Source: Chloroflexota bacterium (GTDB lineage Bacteria > Chloroflexota > Dehalococcoidia > Lucifugimonadales > Lucifugimonadaceae). From it: DNA of 5,590 bases. A program made the translations under genes and the position numbers. Where the stretch lies: NCBI GenBank assembly GCA_030831265.1, contig JAURLM010000042.1:1-5590 (forward strand). Reading direction: 5' to 3'. Below the pieces are notes generated by a model. The model was not told where the DNA came from. It was given only the letters and a program-made list of their open reading frames with translations, and searched no databases. Below are positions 1 to 4,826 of this stretch, piece by piece (within the stretch, counting starts at the first letter, position 1; every line of letters starts with the position of its first letter).

Positions 1-2
1 CG

Positions 3-281
3 GAAGGCAGCTGCGTCGAGGTTCCGTGCACGGTCGATCGCCTTGGCGTTCACCCGATGGCTGTTGGCGAGTTGCCGCCGCAGTGCGCATCCCTGAGCCG
101 CTCGAACATAGCGGTGCAGGAAATGGCAACGCTGGCGATTATGGATTGCGATCGAGAATCGGCATTCCACGCAATAGCACTTGACCCGCTCACGTCAGCG
201 AAGCTTTCGTTGCGAGAGATCAGGTCAATGTTCGATGAGATGTGGGAAGCGAACGCGGACTACCTGGCCGAATACATGTAG
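3..281 (+). CDS. GH4-family glycosidase (alpha-galactosidase/alpha-glucosidase type), C-terminal part only
   Basis: This is the last 92 codons of a gene that enters from the left edge; its start is outside the window. The visible residues match the C-terminal end of glycoside hydrolase family 4: a CVEVPC-x-VDRLGVHP stretch, then GELPPQCASLSRSN with IAVQE, then ALDPLTSAKLSLREI and a final helix with MFDEMWEAN. Family knowledge: GH4 enzymes are cytosolic, use NAD+ and a divalent metal such as Mn2+, and cleave alpha- or beta-glycosides through an oxidation-elimination-addition-reduction cycle. The NAD-binding N-terminus and metal-binding Cys/His residues lie outside the window, so substrate and activity cannot be judged here. 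The ATG at 57 is an internal Met, not a start, because recognisable family sequence continues upstream of it. The gene ends in TAG and converges on the creatininase-family gene 172 bp away. Confidence 0.88.
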   Translation, partial: EGSCVEVPCTVDRLGVHPMAVGELPPQCASLSRSNIAVQEMATLAIMDCDRESAFHAIALDPLTSAKLSLREIRSMFDEMWEANADYLAEYM

Positions 282-349
282 CGCATGGCCAAGCGGAGTA
301 CCAGGCATCTGCCTTTCTCCTGCTGTTGACCGTTCACCCTCTACCCTGG

Positions 350-372
350 CCCTCCCCCATCAAGGGGGAGGG
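350..372. repeat. GC-rich perfect hairpin, REP-like palindrome or bidirectional terminator
   Basis: CCCTCCCCC at 350-358 is an exact reverse complement of GGGGGAGGG at 364-372, with the 5-nt loop ATCAA. It sits between two convergent genes (GH4 ending at 281 and the creatininase-family gene ending at 454), the usual place for a bidirectional terminator. There is no T-run on either side, so an intrinsic terminator of the classic type is not shown. The flanking CCCTCTACCCTGG-type sequence resembles dispersed intergenic palindromes found in many bacterial genomes, so it may be one copy of such a family; only one copy is visible here. The rest of 282-453 holds no supportable gene. Confidence 0.6.
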
Positions 373-453
373 TGCAAGCAGGAACACCGCTGACGGATTG
401 CTGGTCGCTATGGCATAACAGCGGGTGGGATGACGGGCGCGCGTCTTGCCGGC

Positions 454-1305
454 TTATCCCGGCAGATCGCTCATCGGTTTTGCTGCGTGGTGATCGACGC
501 GTTCGGCCCGAGGCTGCTTAATCCACTCGTCCGTGAACGCGATCAGGTTTTTCACCGCCTCTTCGAACAGCATTCGGCCCTTCTCAGGCGTCGCGATGTG
601 CGCCTCCCCGCATATTCCCGACTGCGTGTACTCGCTCGTCCACGACACGATGTTGACCGGTCCCGCTCCCCACAGATCCACCCAGCGGAATTTTGACCCG
701 TTTGCGTGGAACGCAATGTCCTCACGCTTTGCCTTGTCCATCTGGATAAGGTCGGCATCGAGGTGCAGCGCAAGTGAAGTCTCAGCCTCGCCAGAGTGGG
801 CGCACCCGCCGGGGAAGTGCGACTCCCGCCACGTGCTCATGAACTCCGGGTCGGCAGCTGTCAGCCCCCACCATGATGAAAGCGCAACCTCTGCCTGCGT
901 CTCGATGTTTGCTCGCCTGCATGCGAGGTCAAGCGGAGGCATGTTGGAGCCGTGGCCGTTGATGACGAATATGCGTGAGAAGCCGTGGTAGGCGAGGCTC
1001 TTCAGGATGTCTGTGATGTAGCGGATGAACGTCTCGTGGTGGATGGTGATGGAGCCGGGGAAGTCCATCACGTGCGTCGTGTAGCCGTACGAAACCGGCG
1101 GCATGAACAGCAGCCTGTCCTGGTTGCGTTCGCAGGCCGCCTGGGCGACTTCCGTGGCCGTCCAGCGGTCCATTTTTACCGGCAAGTGCGGCCCGTGCTG
1201 TTCCATAGTGCCCACCGGCAGCACCGGGATCAGCCCGGCCTTCACCGCCTCGTTCATCTCAGGCCAGGTCAGGTCTTCGTATCGCCATTTTCCGTTGATA
1301 GCCAT
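454..1305 (-). CDS. Creatininase-family metal-dependent amidohydrolase
   Basis: A 283-residue cytosolic protein of normal length for the creatininase/MftE/ArfB-type fold. Visible motifs in order: PVGTMEQHGPHLP at 30-42 with metal ligands Glu35, His37 and Asp46; INGHGSN at 115-121 with His118; AHSGEAETS at 169-177; and SGICGEAHIATPEKGR at 228-243, the usual C-terminal signature. Known members hydrolyse cyclic or formyl amides (creatinine, formamidopyrimidines) or act in peptide-cofactor maturation. In Pseudomonas creatininase the NGH motif is followed by a ligand Glu (NGHYEN); here that place is Ser120, so true creatininase activity is doubtful and the second metal may be held by Glu173 or Glu175 (inference). 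The ATG at 1305 is preceded by GGGAG at 1314-1318, 8 nt away, which supports this start. It lies 41 bp downstream of the enolase-superfamily gene and is probably co-transcribed with it. The substrate is unknown. Confidence 0.9.
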   Translation of the reverse strand: MAINGKWRYEDLTWPEMNEAVKAGLIPVLPVGTMEQHGPHLPVKMDRWTATEVAQAACERNQDRLLFMPPVSYGYTTHVMDFPGSITIHHETFIRYITDILKSLAYHGFSRIFVINGHGSNMPPLDLACRRANIETQAEVALSSWWGLTAADPEFMSTWRESHFPGGCAHSGEAETSLALHLDADLIQMDKAKREDIAFHANGSKFRWVDLWGAGPVNIVSWTSEYTQSGICGEAHIATPEKGRMLFEEAVKNLIAFTDEWIKQPRAERVDHHAAKPMSDLPG

Positions 1306-1313
1306 CGTTTGTT

Positions 1314-1318
1314 CTCCC
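1314..1318 (-). promoter_or_regulatory. Ribosome binding site of the creatininase-family gene
   Basis: On the minus strand the sequence reads GGGAG followed by 8 nt (AACAAACG) and ATG at 1305. It is the clearest Shine-Dalgarno match in the window and fixes the start. The enolase-superfamily gene has a weaker version at the same spacing (GAG at 2504-2506, then 8 nt, then ATG). Confidence 0.6.
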
Positions 1319-1346
1319 GGTCAGATTTACCTGTCCCAGCGGTTTG

Positions 1347-2495
1347 TCAGGCTCCGAAATCGTCAGCGCCAGCAGCGTGAGCGCGCAGGGCGTCCACGTC
1401 AATCTCAATTCCAAGTCCCGGACCGTCCGGGATTGGCAGCATGCCGTTGTCGTTCAGCAGCAATGGATTTGCCAGGATGCCGCTGACGTACGGCGCAGGA
1501 TGCCAGTATTCGAGGTACATGCCGTTCGGCATGGAGGCAGAAAGTTGCAGATCCGCAGCTGCGCCGACCGCCGTGTTCCAGCCATGCATGACCACCTGTA
1601 TGTTGGCGTCGTAGGCCGCCTGCCATATCTTCCGGCTCTCGGAGAGGCCTCCGCAGATGGTCTGGTCTGGTTGCAGAATGTCGCAGGCACGGTTTTCGAT
1701 GAACGGCGTGAAGTTCAGTCGACCGCGAATGACCTCACCTGTTGCGATGTGCACCGGTGAAGCGTCACGCAGCCGCTTGTAGCCTTCGATGTCATCCGCC
1801 CGCAGAGGCTCTTCGAACCAGCGCACGTTGTAGCCCTTCAGCATGCGCGCTGCCTCTGTTGCCCACTTGAGGTCACCGTGCCAGAAGACGTCTGATCCGC
1901 CCGGATCGACCATGAGGTCGCAGCCATCACCAATGGTCTTTCGAGCGGTTGCCACCAGTTCTTCATCGTGCTTGAGGTTACGTTCCCGACCGAACGTGCC
2001 CCAGCCGAGCTTGAATGCGCGGAAGTTGCGCTCAAGGCCGGACTCAAGGTTGCGAACCATCTCATCGACCGGCCACGAGAACAGCATCGACGCGTATGGC
2101 TTTAGTTCTTCGGTGTAGCGACCACCGAACAGGCGTGAGATAGAAAGTCCCGTGTGCTTGCCGAGGATGTCCCACAGCGCCTGGTCCACCGCACCGATGT
2201 AGGAGGTGATGCCGCCGCCCCGGCCGTACCAGAATGTCCACTGGTGGAGTCGCTCAGTGACCGCTTCTGGCTGGAGCGCGTCTTGCCCGATGAGGTGCGG
2301 CCATAACACCTTCTTGATGGCGTCGACCATCTCCCAGCGTACGCCGGAGCAACCCCATCCGGAGATGCCGCTTTCTGTTTCGACCCGGATCAGTGTCTGG
2401 TCGTAACCCCACCATGAAGGATGAATCGGGTGGCCGACCTTTAGCGTGGGTCGCTGGCTGGTGAGTGGAAAAACTTCGACGTTGGTGATCTTCAT
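1347..2495 (-). CDS. Enolase-superfamily enzyme, mandelate racemase/sugar-acid dehydratase subgroup
   Basis: A 382-residue protein with the two-part enolase-superfamily layout: an N-terminal capping domain (about 1-125, with the SYIGAVDQALWDILGK segment at 98-113) and a TIM-barrel domain. Barrel residues visible: Lys162 in FKLGWG; Asp197 in MVDPGG; Glu228 in WFEEPL; Glu254 in ATGEV (the three carboxylates are the expected Mg2+ ligands); Asp277 in ILQPDQTICGG and His304 in VVMHGWNT (the Asp-His base dyad of the mandelate racemase subgroup); and Glu329 in YLEYW. The dyad points to acid-sugar dehydration or racemisation/epimerisation of a 2-hydroxy acid. The second Lys of the usual KxK motif is Gly164, so one-sided base chemistry, i.e. 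dehydratase rather than racemase, is more likely (inference). The segment after Asp197 is about 5 residues longer than usual (SDVFWHG). It starts 79 bp after the fusion gene and 41 bp before the creatininase-family gene. The substrate cannot be read from sequence. Confidence 0.92.
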   Translation of the reverse strand: MKITNVEVFPLTSQRPTLKVGHPIHPSWWGYDQTLIRVETESGISGWGCSGVRWEMVDAIKKVLWPHLIGQDALQPEAVTERLHQWTFWYGRGGGITSYIGAVDQALWDILGKHTGLSISRLFGGRYTEELKPYASMLFSWPVDEMVRNLESGLERNFRAFKLGWGTFGRERNLKHDEELVATARKTIGDGCDLMVDPGGSDVFWHGDLKWATEAARMLKGYNVRWFEEPLRADDIEGYKRLRDASPVHIATGEVIRGRLNFTPFIENRACDILQPDQTICGGLSESRKIWQAAYDANIQVVMHGWNTAVGAAADLQLSASMPNGMYLEYWHPAPYVSGILANPLLLNDNGMLPIPDGPGLGIEIDVDALRAHAAGADDFGA

Positions 2496-2574
2496 TGCAT
2501 GTTCTCGTGGACGTTGATTGTTTGCGGTTTATGGGACGGCATAGGCTGGCGAGCTTGTGGTGTAGGCATTCCGT

Positions 2575-2961
2575 CTACATCCATTCGAGCGGTTCTGGCG
2601 CTGCGGCTCCGCAGTGGCATTTTTCCTTGTCTGCGTTGGTCATCCTTCCGCAGTTTCCGCACACCGCCCACACGGTGTTGAACTTGGCGGCATTCCAGAT
2701 GCTTGTCTGTCCACCGCCTCCAGCCTGTCCTTTGAAAAACTCTTTCATTGCCCCGCCGTGAGCCCCTTCGCGAGCTGCTTTTTCGGCTGCTTCCTGTGAA
2801 TCCCAGGCACTGAGCGTAACCCCACGGCCACCTGCGGTTGCGGTCACACCGGTGATAAACCCGGGATTACTGGCAAAATCTGTCAACACCGCACGTCCCA
2901 ACTCCCTGATGCGCTCCAGGTCGCTCTGGTCTCGGTACACAATAGAAGTGATGGAAACCAC
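2575..2961 (-). CDS. ABM-like domain plus CxxC/CxC zinc ribbon (C-terminal piece of the split gene)
   Basis: Counted from a GTG at 2961 this is 128 residues, but the frame is already family-like at 2982 (GDKRKPA), 7 codons earlier, and no Shine-Dalgarno lies at a proper distance from the GTG. An independent start is therefore unlikely. Residues 3-78 form a dimeric alpha-beta-barrel (antibiotic biosynthesis monooxygenase-like) domain: SITSIVYRD strand, helix DLERIRELGRAVLTDF, GFITGVTAT strand, VTLSAWDS strand, and an AREGAHGGAMKEFF helix. A Gly-rich linker (79-84) leads to TSIW and a short zinc ribbon, Cys101-x2-Cys104 and Cys115-x-Cys117, ending PEPLEWM. ABM domains of this type often act as small oxygenases or as haem- or quinone-binding domains; no haem ligand is evident and the activity is unknown. 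The zinc site is structural by inference. Confidence 0.7.
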   Translation of the reverse strand: MVSITSIVYRDQSDLERIRELGRAVLTDFASNPGFITGVTATAGGRGVTLSAWDSQEAAEKAAREGAHGGAMKEFFKGQAGGGGQTSIWNAAKFNTVWAVCGNCGRMTNADKEKCHCGAAAPEPLEWM

Positions 2962-3449
2962 TGCCGGCTTGCGCTTGTCGCCCCCTTGCTGACACGGGTT
3001 GTTCTCCCGAATGAGAATGGGCCAATGCTGGCGGGGTACATGTCCATCAACAGGCCAAGTTGCTGTGGCAAGGCCGCCGAGTCAAAGTAGCCTGTTATTT
3101 TCTTGACTCCGGACTCTCCCGTCTCGATGACGTCGATCCCGGTCAGTGTTACCTTCTTGCCAGTAGGAGGTAGTCCCCTGAACGAACCGCTGTTCGTGCC
3201 ACTCATCACCCACTCTGCAACGAGGTTGTTGTCGCCAGTCTGGACAACCGAACGCAATTCGAAGGCAAGGTCGGGAAACGTTGCCCACAGCCCACTGGCG
3301 TAAGTCGCAGTTTCTTCGGGATTGACGGGATGCCGTGTAACGGGATCCAAATACGTGCCATCAGCGGTCATTGATCTTGTTATGTTTTCGGGCACCCGTC
3401 TGTTCCATGCGTCAAAGTACTTTTGGGCCAAGGACAAGGGCGTTGGCAT
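2883..3449 (-). CDS. SnoaL-like/ester-cyclase domain protein (N-terminal piece of the split gene)
   Basis: The reading frame gives 188 residues. Residues 1-156 are an NTF2-fold, SnoaL-like domain: PLSLAQKYFDAWN at 4-16, DGTYLDPVTRHPVNPEE at 30-46, LWATFPDLAFEL at 54-65, then EWVMSGTNSGSFRGLPPTGK at 79-98 and a GYFDSAALPQQLGL stretch at 120-133 followed by IGPFSFGRTTRVS. This is the pattern of the ester cyclase/SnoaL-like polyketide cyclase family, small cytosolic cone-shaped domains that bind hydrophobic or cyclic substrates; many members have no known reaction. Residues 157-188 are rich in Ser, Trp, Thr and Arg, unlike the family, and are probably out-of-frame read-through to the stop at 2883. 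The ATG at 3449 has AAGG at 3460-3463, about 10 nt upstream. It is divergent from the membrane-protein gene and heads the minus-strand run leading to the enolase-superfamily gene. Confidence 0.75.
   Translation of the reverse strand: MPTPLSLAQKYFDAWNRRVPENITRSMTADGTYLDPVTRHPVNPEETATYASGLWATFPDLAFELRSVVQTGDNNLVAEWVMSGTNSGSFRGLPPTGKKVTLTGIDVIETGESGVKKITGYFDSAALPQQLGLLMDMYPASIGPFSFGRTTRVSKGATSASRQWFPSLLLCTETRATWSASGSWDVRC
2981..2985 (-). other. G5 run at the frame change (candidate indel or slip site)
   Basis: On the minus strand the zero frame reads AGC AAG GGG GCG; the downstream domain needs AAG GGG GGC GAC. One more G in this run restores a single frame. Alternatively a -1 slip of the GGG codon on the preceding G would also enter the downstream frame, but the site is not a canonical X-XXY-YYZ slippery heptamer. 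Confidence 0.7.
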
Positions 3450-3527
3450 AGCTGAGAACCTTGGGATGCAAACATATTGTGAACACCAGCGTGCGTCCGG
3501 AATGGTATCTGTGATTAGCCGCTCATG

Positions 3528-3542
3528 GGAGTATTTGACTCC
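3528..3542. repeat. Small inverted repeat in the divergent intergenic region
   Basis: GGAGT (3528-3532) and ACTCC (3538-3542) are exact reverse complements around ATTTG, and CATGG occurs on both sides (3524-3528 and 3544-3548). It lies 79 bp upstream of the SnoaL start on the minus strand. It could be an operator for the divergent genes, but 5-bp arms are short and may be chance. Confidence 0.25.
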
Positions 3543-3597
3543 GCATGGTTCGCCATTTGTTCAGTGTTTTGAAACAATCCAGAGAGAAACAACAACC

Positions 3598-3618
3598 GTG
3601 CATGCCGGGGCATCGCAC
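3598..3618. promoter_or_regulatory. Imperfect palindrome 48 bp upstream of the membrane-protein gene
   Basis: GTGC-ATGCC (3598-3606) pairs with GGCAT-GCAC (3609-3613 and 3615-3618), interrupted only by the bulged C at 3614, with two G between the arms. Its position in the 217-bp divergent region fits a regulator-binding site, or a hairpin in the leader of the + strand gene. I find no convincing -35/-10 pair for either direction, so the promoters of this region remain unplaced. Confidence 0.35.
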
Positions 3619-3666
3619 AACTATGCCAGACACGTCAGCTTTGGCAGCGCGAATTTCGAAAAATAG

Positions 3667-4152
3667 ATGAACACAGAACTTGTCGTACTCCGAATCCTGC
3701 ACATCGTCGCCGGGGTCTTCTGGGTCGGTGCGGCCGTGTACCTCACGGTGATACTGGAACCCAAGCTGCGTCAGATCGGTGGAACCGTGGAGCGCGATGT
3801 GTTGCAGGCCATCAGCAATCTGAACAGCTACTGGATAACCGGTTCGGCTATTGTGACGATTCTCGCTGGATTCGCACTGATATCTCGAACGCCCGGACGC
3901 GGTTTCGACCAGTTGTTCAGCACCGCATGGGGCACGGCTATAGGTATAGGGCTTGTCGCATCCCTGCTGTCGTTCTTCCTGAGTGGAATGGTTGGTGCAA
4001 ACACGGCAAAACTTCGCCGGGGACTGGCCGCTGGGACAGTTTCGAGTGAGGCGATTGCCAGTTTGCAGGCGCGCATCACGATGGGCAGCCGGATAAACGC
4101 TTTGCTGGTGCTGATTGCTGTTGGCACGATGGCCGCGGCGCGGTACGTCTAG
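3667..4152 (+). CDS. Four-helix integral membrane protein, CopD/DUF2269-like
   Basis: A 161-residue hydrophobic protein with four predicted membrane helices: about 5-30 (RILHIVAGVFWVGAAVY), 55-73 (YWITGSAIVTILAGFALI), 87-109, and 143-158. The first helix has a His12-x6-Trp19-x-Gly21 pattern like that in CopD/DUF2269-type membrane proteins, where the His can bind haem or copper; that role is not shown here. There is a second Trp/Tyr pair at the start of helix 2 and a basic, small-residue loop (KLRRG) between helices 3 and 4. The ATG at 3667 is the best start because the helix-1 motif follows at once, but no Shine-Dalgarno is visible: the preceding bases are TTCGAAAAATAG. It is divergent from the SnoaL gene and converges on the HIT gene. 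Function unknown; the family name is tentative, the membrane nature is clear. Confidence 0.75.
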   Translation: MNTELVVLRILHIVAGVFWVGAAVYLTVILEPKLRQIGGTVERDVLQAISNLNSYWITGSAIVTILAGFALISRTPGRGFDQLFSTAWGTAIGIGLVASLLSFFLSGMVGANTAKLRRGLAAGTVSSEAIASLQARITMGSRINALLVLIAVGTMAAARYV

Positions 4153-4175
4153 TCCGTTCGCTAGACCTAGACGTA
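4144..4175. terminator. Inverted repeat containing both convergent stop codons
   Basis: TACGTCTAG (4144-4152) is the exact reverse complement of CTAGACGTA (4167-4175), separated by 14 nt. The stop codon of the membrane-protein gene (4150-4152) lies in the left arm and that of the HIT gene (4167-4169, minus strand) in the right arm. An extra CTAGAC at 4161-4166 allows an alternative 6-bp hairpin with GTCTAG at 4147-4152 (8-nt loop). A transcript from either side would form the stem, so it may act as a bidirectional terminator, but there is no T-tract and the stem is only moderately GC-rich. Confidence 0.4.
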
Positions 4176-4826
4176 GAGAGAAAGCTGTCCGCCACCAAGC
4201 ATGAACAAGCCCGGGTCACCGCCGCGCTCTGAGTTGCGGTTGGCGTTTGTGTAGTTGGCCTTTAGCCGGAACCCTGTCGGCGAAGATTGCTTTGCGTGAC
4301 TGATCGCCGCTTCAGCAGCCAGTTTGACACCTTCACCGGTGAGGAACTCGTACTGGCTCACTGATGTGTCATCACGGTAAAGCTCGGCATAAGGGGCTGA
4401 CTGGACATCGTGTTGTCGTATCTTGACTCGACCGCGCTGCTGCCATTCACCGATGGGTTCAGCTTCGTCGATATTGCGTGCCAGGTCTGATACGACGTGG
4501 ATGTGGGCGTGAAGTTGGCTCTGGTGGGCACCGCGTCCGAAATTCGAGATTATCCGAAAGCCTTCCGGGCAGTGCTTTTCGCCGACTTCAACGGCGAGTT
4601 TCATGGCGTCTTGCAGGATATCTCCCTGCCATAGCTCTTCCTGCGTCATGTAGTCACGCGGCACGACGAGGAGCATGACCCGTGCCCACTTGAGGCGGTT
4701 GTGGAAGCAGACGACAGGTGACGTTGGGTGGTTCACTACCCACTTAGCGGGAAGCTTGCCTGCGATTATCCGGCTGAACGTGGAGTCTTTACCGGTGCCC
4801 CCGGCTGGCAGACTGGGCGGGCTCAT
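4167..4826 (-). CDS. HIT-family (histidine triad) protein with a divergent second half
   Basis: A 219-residue protein. The first half is a HIT domain: FSRIIAGKLPAKWV at 17-30, nucleotide-fold strand VMLLVVPRDY at 50-59, GFRIISNFG at 89-97, then QSQLHAHIHVV at 102-112 with the triad His106, His108, His110. Family knowledge: HIT proteins (Hint, GalT, Fhit, Ap4A phosphorylase types) bind nucleotides and use the middle His for nucleotidyl or phosphoramidate hydrolysis or transfer. Single-domain HIT proteins are usually about 110-150 residues; here residues 146-219 echo the first half (KLAxE at 76 and at 168; PEGFRIISN versus PTGFRLKAN), but the triad position reads LFMLGGG with no His, suggesting a degenerate duplicated HIT fold. 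The ATG overlaps the stop of the upstream ATPase gene as ATGA, implying translational coupling. The substrate is unknown. Confidence 0.85.
   Translation of the reverse strand: MSPPSLPAGGTGKDSTFSRIIAGKLPAKWVVNHPTSPVVCFHNRLKWARVMLLVVPRDYMTQEELWQGDILQDAMKLAVEVGEKHCPEGFRIISNFGRGAHQSQLHAHIHVVSDLARNIDEAEPIGEWQQRGRVKIRQHDVQSAPYAELYRDDTSVSQYEFLTGEGVKLAAEAAISHAKQSSPTGFRLKANYTNANRNSERGGDPGLFMLGGGQLSLYV
4823..4826 (-). other. ATGA start/stop overlap coupling the ATPase and HIT genes
   Basis: On the minus strand ATG (4826-4824) of the HIT gene overlaps TGA (4825-4823) of the ATPase gene. Such overlaps usually mean one transcript and coupled translation. Only a weak GGGCG-type sequence precedes the ATG, which fits reinitiation. 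Confidence 0.8.

Larger units (their letters stand above)
2575..3449 (-). pseudogene. Frameshifted SnoaL - ABM - zinc-ribbon fusion gene (composite of the two pieces below)
   Basis: Two adjacent minus-strand reading frames look like one broken gene. The first frame is recognisable to about Lys155-Gly156 (RTTRVSKG) and then runs on as a Ser/Trp/Arg-rich unrelated tail. The second frame becomes recognisable immediately after the same point (GDKRKPAVVSITSIV). Related proteins that I recall from family knowledge run straight from the SnoaL-like domain through such a linker into an ABM-like domain and a terminal zinc ribbon. One extra G in the run at 2981-2985 would join the frames into about 291 residues (156 plus 135), a natural length for that architecture. 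Causes could be a homopolymer sequencing or assembly error, a real inactivating mutation, or a -1 ribosomal slip; the first two are more likely. If real, the SnoaL part could still be translated with a 32-residue aberrant tail. Confidence 0.75.

Noticed and set aside
387..424. CCGCTG (387-392) and CAGCGG (419-424) as a second hairpin at the convergent gene ends.
   Set aside because: The 6-bp arms with a 26-nt loop are weak and have no T-run.
533..991. Long + strand reading frames opposite the creatininase-family and enolase-superfamily genes (for example 533-991, 985-1380, 1344-1760).
   Set aside because: They are antisense to genes with complete family motifs, their translations show no recognisable domain, and they are expected in GC-rich DNA.
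2601..2625. CTGCG-GCTC-CGCAG hairpin followed by TTTTT on the + strand, resembling an intrinsic terminator.
   Set aside because: It lies inside the coding sequence for the zinc ribbon and would only serve + strand transcription, for which no gene is seen upstream.
2995..3009. GGGAGAACAACCC followed by GTG on the minus strand, an 11-nt match to the creatininase-gene SD region, as a possible internal start for the ABM piece.
   Set aside because: The GTG at 2995 is in the third frame, not the ABM frame, and the bases encode the conserved FGRTTRVS of the SnoaL part. The match is probably chance.
3322..3666. A + strand reading frame of 114 codons that ends directly before the membrane-protein ATG.
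   Set aside because: It overlaps the start of the SnoaL gene in antisense, then crosses the intergenic region, and shows no family-like sequence or SD. The stop adjacent to the ATG is probably coincidence.
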